NCBI GenBank assembly: GCA_905480235.1
Contig: CAJQPP010000047.1
Location: 19,808 to 83,807 of the forward strand
DNA length: 64,000 bases
Direction: 5' to 3'
From: an uncultured Pirellulaceae bacterium
GTDB lineage: Bacteria; Planctomycetota; Planctomycetia; Pirellulales; Pirellulaceae
The translations under genes and the position numbers were made by a program. Each line of letters opens with the position of its first letter. Within the stretch, counting starts at the first letter, position 1. Below, in pieces: positions 41,400 to 49,895 of this stretch. The notes below the pieces were generated by a model, which was not told where the DNA came from, ran no database searches, and worked only from the letters and a program-made list of their open reading frames with translations.

Positions 41400-42503
41400 T
41401 TAGAGATCCAGTTGGTCTAGTTGGTCGACTAATTGGTCTAGGGCGTCGCGTTGGCGGTTTCGTTTGTGGTTGGGTTGCCGCTTATCGAGACCTTGCATCC
41501 CAACGATGTCTCGACCGGCCATCGCCAGTTGCTGATCGCGTTCGTCGGCGGCCACTTCGACTGCCGACCGTCCTTTGTCCGGAGCGCCGAACAATTGAGA
41601 GAGGTCAATCTTAAGGCTGGTGCCCATTTCAGCGGAGCCTGCGATCACCGGCGTTTTATGTTGTGGGAAAATGATGGCGTTTTCCGGGCAAACGCGACTA
41701 CACGCGGGGCAGCCCTTGCGACAATTATCGGGTTGTTCGACAAGAATCGTGTCGATTCGATCAACTCCATAGACGCCGAACAAACAAAAATCGATACACT
41801 CCAAACAATTGGTGCAGCGACTGTAGTCGATTACGGGGTACCAGCGTCGCGGTGCGCGTTCTTCGATGCGGGTGATATTACCATCTTCGCCGCCTGCTTC
41901 TTCGGTTGTCTGAACGCCGTTCGGCGCGGGTTCCAGACCCGACCCGTCGCGAGCTAGACTGGTGGAATTGGTGGGTGTCTCAAATCGTTGGTTTGTGGAC
42001 GGTTCCACCTTCGGTCCGCCGAGGCCTAAACTAACCACATCGACGCTGAGTTCGGCGAGGATTCTCTTTGCCTCGTCGATGTAATCTTGGGAACGGTTCG
42101 TGGTTTTCAAGTCAAAACAATAGATGTGACGGTTGGGAATATCGCGGTGCTCAATTACCCTTTGCTTTTCCACCTCATCCAGTTCTTCCTCTTCGTCGTC
42201 CTCTTCCTCGTCGTCTTCATTGACGAGCAGGGTGGTCCCCACGTGTCCGGAAATATGATTGCGATCAAGAATCCAATGCGCTGCTCGTTCGAACATCCAG
42301 GAACAAACAATCATGTCACCACTAATTCCCTTGAAGGCCAGCATGCCGGTGCTGTCCGCTTTGAGGTCGTAAAGGTGGGGCGTGACGGTGACATCAAAAC
42401 CGGGCTCGAACATCAGGCCGGCAATAATTTCCTCTTCCAAGCGACGCTTGGAAGGGTTACTGCTTTGACCTTGCGAGACGATTACAGAGATGCGTTTGGC
42501 CAT
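41400..42503 (-). CDS. Double 4Fe-4S ferredoxin-domain protein with acidic linker
   Basis: A 367-residue protein. The N-terminal ~90 residues form an unrecognised alpha/beta domain (KRISVIVSQGQSSNPSKRRLEEEI ... GDMIVCSWMFERAAHW), followed by a highly acidic tract (96-112) and another globular part. Two clusters follow: C230, C233, C236 and C240 (CTNCLECIDFC), then C261, C265, C268 and C272 (CRKGCPACSRVCP), the second with an extra residue in the first spacing. The C-terminus has a Leu/Asp/Gln repeat (LDQLVDQLDQLDL). It is last in a collinear run after the GcvH-like and HemW-like genes, and could supply electrons to the radical SAM protein. That link is inference. Confidence 0.75.
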   Translation of the reverse strand: MAKRISVIVSQGQSSNPSKRRLEEEIIAGLMFEPGFDVTVTPHLYDLKADSTGMLAFKGISGDMIVCSWMFERAAHWILDRNHISGHVGTTLLVNEDDEEEDDEEEELDEVEKQRVIEHRDIPNRHIYCFDLKTTNRSQDYIDEAKRILAELSVDVVSLGLGGPKVEPSTNQRFETPTNSTSLARDGSGLEPAPNGVQTTEEAGGEDGNITRIEERAPRRWYPVIDYSRCTNCLECIDFCLFGVYGVDRIDTILVEQPDNCRKGCPACSRVCPENAIIFPQHKTPVIAGSAEMGTSLKIDLSQLFGAPDKGRSAVEVAADERDQQLAMAGRDIVGMQGLDKRQPNHKRNRQRDALDQLVDQLDQLDL

Positions 42504-42648
42504 GCGGAGTTCGGAGCTTAGGGGAATTGAAAAGCGTCTATGTTACCAAAAAGCAGCGTCGCTCGCCGCATTTTATAACGAGCACGGAAACCCATTTCGC
42601 GGGGTGTTTTGACCAGCTAAGAGCGGCAGAGCAGGGCACTGGGCGGTG

Positions 42649-43104
42649 CTAATGGTTCAATTGGCCCTTGATCGTGCGTTGCGTTTTATCCCACACGTCG
42701 TCCAATAATTCCACATACTGGCTCGCGGTCAAGAATTCGGGAGCATCGCAAGTCATTTCGAACAGCCAGCCACCATCATATTTATCGACATTAATGGCGG
42801 AGGGGTCTTCCATCAGTTGCTGGTTGAATTGCGATAGGTGACCGGGAATCGGGGCATACAAAGCGCTTTCAGCTTTCTTGCTTTCGATGGATCCAATTTC
42901 CTGCCGCATCTCTAGGCGGGCAGGTGCTTCGACTAACCAATCCAGGAAATAGACGTCTTGCAATAAACGCACGGCATAGGCCGTAAAGCCAAACCGGTAG
43001 GTCTTTTCGCCGACGTGTTGCGACCACATGTGATTGTCGGCGTAATTTCGATCGTCGGGGAATTCAGCCGAGAATTCACCCATCATAAAAATGGACTCAG
43101 GCAT
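42649..43104 (-). CDS. GcvH-like lipoyl-domain protein
   Basis: A 151-residue protein of the glycine cleavage H family. The lipoylation site IESKKAESALYAPIPG corresponds to the ES-x-KA-x-S-x-LYAP consensus, with K77 as the likely lipoyl-Lys. The rest of the fold is visible (YADNHMWSQ, FGFTAYAVRLLQDVYFLDW, INVDKYDGGWLFEM), with an N-terminal extension of about 18 residues. No gcvT, gcvP or lipoate ligase is in the window. It begins eight bases after the HemW-like gene, so it appears to serve a partner other than glycine decarboxylase. Whether it is lipoylated is inferred from the motif. Confidence 0.85.
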   Translation of the reverse strand: MPESIFMMGEFSAEFPDDRNYADNHMWSQHVGEKTYRFGFTAYAVRLLQDVYFLDWLVEAPARLEMRQEIGSIESKKAESALYAPIPGHLSQFNQQLMEDPSAINVDKYDGGWLFEMTCDAPEFLTASQYVELLDDVWDKTQRTIKGQLNH

Positions 43105-43112
43105 AGGATTGT

Positions 43113-44417
43113 TTAGGTGTAGCGAATGCCTTGGTGACTTGGTTCAAAGAATACGGGAAGTAACGCATCCACTCGCAGCAAGCCCTGACGGGTGAGTTCA
43201 ATTCGCTCGTCGCCAATGATTGCATAACCATCATCGACATGCTGCTGCCAGGCCTCAGGCCATGTCTCGACAACGTCTTGGTGAAATTTAGCGCGGAAAT
43301 AGTCACGGTCAAGATAACCCTTCTTCAACAAAAGAATCATCTCGCGGATTAGCAACTGTGTTTGGGTGGGTTTTAATGCCCTGCCTAGAGGTAATGTTTT
43401 GTGTTCCAGCAAATCAGATTTGTAAACGTTGATATCCGGTTTGTTTTGGTAGTGCACGCCCGAAATATGTCCAAAACTGGCAACGCCGGTTGCCAAAAGA
43501 TCGGAGCCTTGCCACAGGTTGTCGCGGTAACTGAAATTAACCTTGGCGGGATCTTTGACCAGCGTGTAACCACTACTGATATGGTAACCGGCCGCGATGA
43601 GGGTGTCGTAGGCGTAGTCCAGCCAGTCCCGTTTCGTAGTCCAATCAGCGACGGGCGTTTCAATTTTTTCGCCCAGAATATCTTTTGAATAAACGGTATT
43701 AAACGGTAGTTCCATCTGATAGATGGTCACGCTGTCGGGAGACAGTTCTATGGTTTTGGCAATGTTTGATTTCCAATTGTCCCATGATTCACCGACCATT
43801 CCAGAAATCAGGTCGATGTTCACGTTGTGAAAATCCGCTGCCTGAATCCAATCCCAAGCGCGATAGATTTCTTTGGACAGATGGGCGCGACCATTTTCTT
43901 CGAGGATCGCATCCGTGAAATTTTCTACGCCTAGGCTAAGGCGAGTGATGCCCAGTTCTTTCAGACGTTGAATTTTCGGTTCCTGCAGCGTACCCGGCTC
44001 GCATTCAAAGGTGACTTCCTCAGCATCATCCCAGTTGATGTTAGCGCGGAGTCGATCGACTAACGAAGTCAGCTGCTTGGCACTTAGATAGGATGGTGTG
44101 CCACCACCGAAATAGACAAATCGAAACGGTCGCCCGCCCATCACGGGCTGTTGGCTCACCAACTCAATTTCCTGACAAAGCGCGGAAACGTAGTGTTCGA
44201 TCTCCTTGGCGTTGACATCGGTAAAGACTTTGAAGTAACAAAACTTACATCGCTTGCGGCAAAATGGAATATGCAGGTACAGCCCCAACGGCACATCTTG
44301 GGGTGGCGCCGCCATGGCGTCTTGGACCAACGCGACATCCTCCTTTTTCCATTGAGAAAAAGGGGGGTAGTTGGAAATGAAATAACTGCCAACTTCTGTT
44401 TTTGAGGATTCGGTCAT
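43113..44417 (-). CDS. HemN/HemW-like radical SAM protein
   Basis: A 434-residue member of the coproporphyrinogen oxidase-like radical SAM family. The cluster motif is C53-x3-C57-x2-C60 (IPFCRKRCKFCYF), then VYFGGGTPSYL, TFECEPGTL, ITRLSLGVENF and VNIDLISGM, with a HemN-type C-terminal domain (FGHISGVHYQNKPDINVYK). The fourth Cys of genuine HemN (CxC) is absent: the position reads CYF, so it is unlikely to be the protoporphyrinogen-forming enzyme and is nearer to HemW. HemW itself usually has CDF. It begins the three-gene unit with the GcvH-like and 4Fe-4S genes. The substrate is unknown. Confidence 0.83.
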   Translation of the reverse strand: MTESSKTEVGSYFISNYPPFSQWKKEDVALVQDAMAAPPQDVPLGLYLHIPFCRKRCKFCYFKVFTDVNAKEIEHYVSALCQEIELVSQQPVMGGRPFRFVYFGGGTPSYLSAKQLTSLVDRLRANINWDDAEEVTFECEPGTLQEPKIQRLKELGITRLSLGVENFTDAILEENGRAHLSKEIYRAWDWIQAADFHNVNIDLISGMVGESWDNWKSNIAKTIELSPDSVTIYQMELPFNTVYSKDILGEKIETPVADWTTKRDWLDYAYDTLIAAGYHISSGYTLVKDPAKVNFSYRDNLWQGSDLLATGVASFGHISGVHYQNKPDINVYKSDLLEHKTLPLGRALKPTQTQLLIREMILLLKKGYLDRDYFRAKFHQDVVETWPEAWQQHVDDGYAIIGDERIELTRQGLLRVDALLPVFFEPSHQGIRYT

Positions 44418-44513
44418 GCTTTTTTTTTAGTTGGCGAGAAAGCGGCCTTGCTTGGCCCCGTACCCGCACAGGCATTTAGTTCGACCAGTTTGATTTCGCG
44501 TGCGACTAATCGT

Positions 44514-45809
44514 CTACTCTTTACTACCTAGACAATAAACGACACCGCGGTTGGTGGCAACGATTAGTCTGCCAGCGGAAACAGCCGGAGATCCCAAGAT
44601 CTTTCCGTTCACTTCACGTTCCGAAATTTTTTCCCCAGTTTTTAGATCGAGAACGTACATTCGTCGATCGTCTGCACCCACGTATACACGTTGATTGGCG
44701 ATCACAGGGGATGAATCAATAGGGCCGCGGGCCTCGAATTGCCAGCTTACCTCTCCGTTTTCGGGATCCAGAGAAACGACCTTACGATTCCGTGATCCAA
44801 ATACGACATGCCCCGCGGTGACAGCCGGATTGCTGCGTGTGGAGGCGGGGCCGAGCGGATCCTGATAGTTCCACTGGACCTTGGCCTCTTTCCAATCGAT
44901 ACAGTAAAAGCCAATTTGTTCGGTCCCCAGATAGGCGTAACGACCCATCGTGGCTGGCGTCACTCCTGTCGGGGAATCGATGACCACACCGCCGATGGCC
45001 GTACCATCATCCAGATTGATCATGTGCAATACACCATCGCATCCGGCGACGAACGCCCGATTCTCAACGATGCTTGGCGAACAACGAATCTGATCGTCAA
45101 TTTCGTGTTCCCAAACGAGCTCACCAGTCTCTTGATTGAGGCAATACAATTTGGCGTCTTGCGATCCAAAGATCACATTGTCTTTGTAAAAATTAGCGCC
45201 TCCATCAATGGTTGCACCGGCTTCAAAGGTCCACAGCGGTTTTCCATCGGCGGCATCGAGGCAGTAAAAAAAACCATCCATATTGCCAATGAAGACTCGG
45301 CCATCACGGACGGCCGGTGCCGCATAGAATCCGATATCGGTTGTGAATTCCCAACGTAAATCACCAGACTCTAGATCCAGAGCAAAAACGCGGTTGTCTA
45401 AGTCGCCGATGTAAACAACGCCGTCCACAATCACAGGCGTGCTTTCAAAGGCGCCGTTTTCCACCTTGAATTCCCACAACACATCGAGGGTTTCTGGGAC
45501 CGCTTCGGGTGTGAAGCCAGTGCTTGCTGGGTTGCCGCGAAATACGGGCCAATCTACACGGGATTGATCTGGTGTTGTCACTGGTTTTTGCTGGACCGGC
45601 TTTGCCCCTATGGGTTTGGATGCCGTTGGAAGCCCGGCATCTTCTCTGCCGTTGGGCTGACCAACAGACCCAGTTTCCTGCTGGGTGGAAGTTTCGGGTT
45701 GGTTAGGATCAATGGGATCCTTTCCGTCCTTCTTTTCAGGCTGGTTGCAACCAGCGAGCAGGCCAATGCACATTGCCAAGATCAGCAAGTTGCTAAAAAG
45801 CGTTTTCAT
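44514..45809 (-). CDS. PQQ-like beta-propeller lipoprotein (operonic)
   Basis: A 431-residue lipoprotein: signal peptide with lipobox LAGC (Cys 21), a Pro/Gln/Glu-rich linker (about 22-85), then an 8-bladed PQQ/BamB-like propeller. Blades repeat the pattern YIGDLDNRVFALDLESGDLRW, FIGNMDGFFYCLDAADGKPLW, IFGSQDAKLYCLNQETGELVW and VGADDRRMYVLDLKTGEKI. It overlaps the Fe-alcohol dehydrogenase gene by 17 bases, which ties a surface or periplasmic protein to a cytoplasmic enzyme operon. It shares architecture with the protein encoded at 15060-16412. Function unknown. Confidence 0.87.
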   Translation of the reverse strand: MKTLFSNLLILAMCIGLLAGCNQPEKKDGKDPIDPNQPETSTQQETGSVGQPNGREDAGLPTASKPIGAKPVQQKPVTTPDQSRVDWPVFRGNPASTGFTPEAVPETLDVLWEFKVENGAFESTPVIVDGVVYIGDLDNRVFALDLESGDLRWEFTTDIGFYAAPAVRDGRVFIGNMDGFFYCLDAADGKPLWTFEAGATIDGGANFYKDNVIFGSQDAKLYCLNQETGELVWEHEIDDQIRCSPSIVENRAFVAGCDGVLHMINLDDGTAIGGVVIDSPTGVTPATMGRYAYLGTEQIGFYCIDWKEAKVQWNYQDPLGPASTRSNPAVTAGHVVFGSRNRKVVSLDPENGEVSWQFEARGPIDSSPVIANQRVYVGADDRRMYVLDLKTGEKISEREVNGKILGSPAVSAGRLIVATNRGVVYCLGSKE

Positions 45810-46998
45810 AGATCGCGGCCAGTTCTTCGGAGTTGACGGGGCGTGGATTGAATTGACCGGTCCACTGCCGGGATGCTGCTTCGGCTAATTCAGGTATCTG
45901 TTCCCGCGGTACGCCAAGTCCTTGCAAATTAATTTCAAGACCCGCTGACTGCACCATGTGTTGCACGAAATCAGCGATGCCCGCGCTTCCCGAGTCTGCT
46001 GCAGGGGCTCCCTGATGACCTGCCGAAATCGCAGATAATTCGCAATACCAGTCATCAAACTGCTGACCATTGTAGCGGATGATATGCGGTAACATCGCCC
46101 CAACCGCTTGACCATGTACGATTTGATGCGTTGCCGTCAGAGGGTTTGCTAAGGCATGAGCGGCACCCAACATGGAATTTTCGATCGCCAGCCCAGACCA
46201 GGCGGCCCCCAAGAGCATGCCGCCCCGAGCCTCGATGTCATTGGGGTCTGCCAACACTTTGAGAAAGTTGGCCGACAGAAATTTCCATGCTTCCCGGCTA
46301 AAAAGCAGGGAAACTGGATTGCGGGGCCGAGTCACGTAGGTTTCAAGTGCGTGGGATATCGCATCCACGCCGGTCAAAGCGGTTACTTGAGGCGGTTGGG
46401 TGAGTGTTAGCTTGGGGTCCAAAACGGCGATCGCAAAGGACGCTTTTTTGTCCCCGCAAGCCATTTTTACATGTGTCTCGGCATCGGAAATTAGTGCAAA
46501 GGACTGCATCTCACTGCCAGTTCCGCTGGTTGTTGGTACCGCGATCATAGGCAGCATCGGTTTCGTCGCCTTATCGACACCGTGGTAATCTTTCATCTTC
46601 CCGCCGCAGGAGTAGATGAAGTTGACCCCTTTTGCACAGTCCATGGAACTGCCACCACCGAGTCCGACTAACAGGTCCGGTTGAAATTCTTTGGCGTAGA
46701 CAACGCCCCGATCCACATCGTCGGTGGTGGGGTTTTCCCGCGCGTCGTCGTAAAGACCCACCGTCAAACCAGCGGATTCAAGAGCCTTGATTCCGTGGGT
46801 GGCGTGACCCGCCTCGACCAATCCTCTATCGGTGACAACCATCACACGCTTGGCCCCCAGGCCGGAGGCCAGGTCGCCAAGTTGGTCAATGGCATCGTTT
46901 CCGTAGACCATTCGCGTGCGTACCTGGAGCTCAAACGGAATCAGCGTAGAGTCCCGGTTGATATCCAAATTGGTTAGCAGGGCTCGACTGCTACTCAT
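45793..46998 (-). CDS. Iron-containing (group III) alcohol dehydrogenase
   Basis: A 401-residue Fe-ADH. The NAD(P) motif is GLGGGSSMD (112-120) and the four metal ligands are present as D212, H216 (GVDAISHALE), H281 (GAAHALANP) and H295 (HQIVHGQAVG). The length is typical (about 385-400). It likely interconverts an aldehyde and an alcohol. Its start overlaps the stop of the upstream aldehyde dehydrogenase-like gene by four bases, and its stop lies within the propeller lipoprotein gene. The direct coupling to the aldehyde dehydrogenase suggests that they share an aldehyde intermediate. Confidence 0.9.
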   Translation of the reverse strand: MSSSRALLTNLDINRDSTLIPFELQVRTRMVYGNDAIDQLGDLASGLGAKRVMVVTDRGLVEAGHATHGIKALESAGLTVGLYDDARENPTTDDVDRGVVYAKEFQPDLLVGLGGGSSMDCAKGVNFIYSCGGKMKDYHGVDKATKPMLPMIAVPTTSGTGSEMQSFALISDAETHVKMACGDKKASFAIAVLDPKLTLTQPPQVTALTGVDAISHALETYVTRPRNPVSLLFSREAWKFLSANFLKVLADPNDIEARGGMLLGAAWSGLAIENSMLGAAHALANPLTATHQIVHGQAVGAMLPHIIRYNGQQFDDWYCELSAISAGHQGAPAADSGSAGIADFVQHMVQSAGLEINLQGLGVPREQIPELAEAASRQWTGQFNPRPVNSEELAAIYENAF

Positions 46999-48431
46999 AC
47001 TGTTGCTGCCATTTGGCGATGGGATTGATAGGCGCGAGAGCGGAAGAGGAAGTCGATGAGATTCCCTTCATGCGGCTGTAACCAGTTCAGGCGATTGGTC
47101 GGAATAGGACCAATGTTCAGTCGATCGATGTTGGTGGCCTGACCCAAGTCGTCAATCCAATCATCATCTTCGGTGATCGCTGTGCCGACGAGTGTGTAAC
47201 CAATCTTGTCGATCATTTTTTCTTGCGGGCATTCGACCACCGAGACGAATGGGAACATATATTCTTTGGTCGCAACCGCTCGTTCCGGCGAATCGCAGTG
47301 GAGCACGACAGGTCTCAGGTAGGAACATCGTTCCATCTCGACCAAACGATCGCCGTACCCGGCCGTCATATCGGTGACCCCTTCTTCTTTCACATCCTGT
47401 TCGATCATGCTCAGGACGGCTGGGCCCACCCCGGGAACCGTAAATGCCGCTAGTGCGGAATCCGGATCTTCCGGCGGCAGTACATTCGCGGGACCAATTT
47501 TTGCTGCGATGGCTTCGGCAATTTCTCGGGTATGCCGCGGTGCAAAAATACTGCTGGCGTTAATGCAACTGCGACCTCCGTTGATAAAGACGCTCTCCAC
47601 CATGACGTCTAAAAACTCTTCCCAGCGGTCAACCATATCCTCGCCGATGATGATTTTTGAAAAGCCGGGTCCGTGGACCTGAACGCCGGGGTTACCCGCG
47701 TATTGATCAATCGTCTTTTGGCCACCAAAAATCATGGCCCGCTTGGCTCCTGTTAAAATCGCTCCACCCACGTCGTGACCTCCCGGGTACAAGCCGATCA
47801 CTTCGGGAGGAATTCCGGCTTGGCTGAAGGCTGAGGCCACGCGGTAGCAAGTCCAAGGCTCCTGCGATCCCGGTTTAAGCATCAAACCCATTTGCAGCGG
47901 CACCACGGGCAACCACAACGTGTGAACGCCGGGAGAGTTCGACGGAAGCACGGCCCCCAGCATGGAAGTCTGCGCCTGGTAACTGACCACAACGCCGCGG
48001 TCTTCGATACCATGTCCGCGGGAAAGAATTTCAGGATCCAACCCTCGAGTCAGGGCGTCCAGAATTTCCGGCATGTTTCGCAGCACGAAACAATTTTTTT
48101 CCATGTTCCGACGGCACATGTGTTGCGGCAGGCCGGTGGTGGCAGATTGGTGATAAACAAAGTCGTCAGCGGTTTGTTGTCCATCGCCAAGCGGCAGCGT
48201 CTCGTTTTCAAACAGATCTGCCGCCTTGGCCACTTTGTCCATCAAATCTTGGCAGGTAAACTCTCGCAGAATATTGCGAGCTCGTTTGGCATGTCGCAAG
48301 TCGCGAGCAACCAGACCACCATTAGCCTGAGACACACGTGCGATGGGGTCGCCCGTGCGGAAGTGAACGACGTCTTCCGTCTCCAGCGATTCGTAAGGCT
48401 TTCCCCAGCGGATGACAGGTATATTTAACAT
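46995..48431 (-). CDS. Aldehyde dehydrogenase-fold protein, probably acylating or acyl-reductase type
   Basis: A 478-residue aldehyde dehydrogenase-superfamily protein. The Asn-loop PSNSPGVHTLW (163-173), cofactor Lys in MLKPGSQEPW (K186) and nucleophile C289 in NGGRSCINASS are present. The usual general-base motif LELGGK appears as VHGPGFSK (about 252-259), without the Glu. Loss of that Glu is typical of CoA-acylating aldehyde dehydrogenases and LuxC-type acyl reductases, which release the acyl group to a thiol or take it up rather than hydrolysing it. It lies between an adenylating enzyme and an alcohol dehydrogenase. The substrate is unknown. Confidence 0.78.
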   Translation of the reverse strand: MLNIPVIRWGKPYESLETEDVVHFRTGDPIARVSQANGGLVARDLRHAKRARNILREFTCQDLMDKVAKAADLFENETLPLGDGQQTADDFVYHQSATTGLPQHMCRRNMEKNCFVLRNMPEILDALTRGLDPEILSRGHGIEDRGVVVSYQAQTSMLGAVLPSNSPGVHTLWLPVVPLQMGLMLKPGSQEPWTCYRVASAFSQAGIPPEVIGLYPGGHDVGGAILTGAKRAMIFGGQKTIDQYAGNPGVQVHGPGFSKIIIGEDMVDRWEEFLDVMVESVFINGGRSCINASSIFAPRHTREIAEAIAAKIGPANVLPPEDPDSALAAFTVPGVGPAVLSMIEQDVKEEGVTDMTAGYGDRLVEMERCSYLRPVVLHCDSPERAVATKEYMFPFVSVVECPQEKMIDKIGYTLVGTAITEDDDWIDDLGQATNIDRLNIGPIPTNRLNWLQPHEGNLIDFLFRSRAYQSHRQMAATV

Positions 48432-48505
48432 GATCTTTCGTTTCGCCCTTTAGCGGATGGCAAAATGTAATGGGAATCTGGCGGCTTTCGAAAGGCACCG
48501 CGAGA

Positions 48506-49627
48506 CTAATAAACGCCGACGGTGGTCGATGACTGCAGTTCATGGAAAGGTCTCACGCCGCTGACACCATCCCAAGGATAGGTTTCAAACGGAGGTTCCC
48601 GTTCGCCTTCATCTCTTTCCAAAAATCCGGGGATGAAGAATTCTTTGGTCAACGTGGTAAGTTTCACCCGGCCCGTCTCTCCGAAACCGACTAACTCGTT
48701 CGGGTTATCGAATTGCACGACCTCGGTGACGGCCCGCGGTTGGGGTGCGTAGTAAGCGATCTTGTATTTATCAGCTGCGGAAACGGGCTTGCTACAGGCT
48801 AACCCCATCAGGGTATTCCCATAGGTCGGAGTCATGTAGATCCCGCTTTCTTCCGGCGGTCCACCCAACAACTCCTCAACGGCGTAGCGCGTCCATTGGG
48901 GTGTGAATTCCGTTCCGCCAGAGAAAATGCCCGTGACGCCGACCTCTTTCAAACTCGTGCCGCGGTCCTCGAGCGCCAGACACAGGGAGTCCAAAAGTTT
49001 CGGTGTTGCAAACAGACATTTAATGTCGTGTCCCGAGGTTAGCACGGTGACGGCCTGGTCAATACAATGCTTCTTGTATTCCTCCAGGTGTTCCATCCAA
49101 CCCTTCTTGATCAACTTGACTACCCAGCGGGGGTCAAGGTCGATGCAGAAACAGATGCCACCGCGGAATTGGCAGAGGTGCTCAACGGCCAGCCTCAAGC
49201 GTCGCGGCCCGGAAGGCCCTAACATCAACCAGTTGCTGTTGCGAGGAAAGTATTCATCGGGAAGCGTGTCACTGAAGACTTCGTAATCGATACGAAAGTC
49301 GTCGACCACGACTCGGCTTTTCGGAATTCCCGTCGTTCCACCGGTCTCGAAGACGTAAGTCGGGCGGTCGGCGTATGCTTTCGGTCTCCACCGTTCAACA
49401 GGACCGCCTCTCAGCCAATCATCTTCGAAAAGCGGGAATTTACGCAGGTCCTCATAGCAATGAACATCCGTTAGCGGGTCGAAATCCAATTCCGCTTTTT
49501 TGTTCAGCCAAAATGGGCAGCCTGTTTCTTCGTTGAAGTGCCATTGAACGATTTCGACGGTGTGTTTGTCGAGCTTTTCTTTGGCTTGTTGGATTATCGT
49601 ATCGAGTTCTACGTTCGTTACCGACAT
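48506..49627 (-). CDS. LuxE/PaaK-like adenylate-forming enzyme
   Basis: A 373-residue acyl-adenylate-forming protein, similar to acyl-protein synthetase (LuxE) and phenylacetate-CoA ligase. The nucleotide motif is FETGGTTGIPKS (93-104), followed by GVTGIFSGGTEFT, YMTPTYGNTLMG and GFGETGRVKLTTL. It is shorter than PaaK (about 430) and has only some 45 residues after the last motif, so the mobile C-terminal domain carrying the catalytic Lys is largely missing, as in LuxE. It should activate a carboxylic acid with ATP and pass it to a thiol. First gene of the operon with the aldehyde dehydrogenase-like and alcohol dehydrogenase genes. Confidence 0.78.
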   Translation of the reverse strand: MSVTNVELDTIIQQAKEKLDKHTVEIVQWHFNEETGCPFWLNKKAELDFDPLTDVHCYEDLRKFPLFEDDWLRGGPVERWRPKAYADRPTYVFETGGTTGIPKSRVVVDDFRIDYEVFSDTLPDEYFPRNSNWLMLGPSGPRRLRLAVEHLCQFRGGICFCIDLDPRWVVKLIKKGWMEHLEEYKKHCIDQAVTVLTSGHDIKCLFATPKLLDSLCLALEDRGTSLKEVGVTGIFSGGTEFTPQWTRYAVEELLGGPPEESGIYMTPTYGNTLMGLACSKPVSAADKYKIAYYAPQPRAVTEVVQFDNPNELVGFGETGRVKLTTLTKEFFIPGFLERDEGEREPPFETYPWDGVSGVRPFHELQSSTTVGVY

Positions 49628-49895
49628 TTTGCTATTTTTCCGTTTGTCTGATTGGCCAAGGGATAAAAACCGTTCAGGAAACCTCCGTGAGGCATTTTAA
49701 CCGATGAAGCCGGTTCTAAGTAACTACCGGTATGCCCAGTTGAGAGATCGGTGGGCGGTCTTCCAACAACGCCCAAACTGGCGGAAGTGGCCCTTTAATC
49801 TGCGAATCCGACCGTTTCCGCGTTTTCAGCGGAGGGTGATACTGATTGTCAAGCAGACCCACCGTATTGCAGCCCCAAAGAAATCCTCCGGCCTA

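Noticed and set aside
43113..44417. Calling the radical SAM protein HemN (oxygen-independent coproporphyrinogen oxidase)
   Set aside because: The fourth cysteine of the HemN CxC motif is replaced (CYF), so only a HemN/HemW-like family call is justified.
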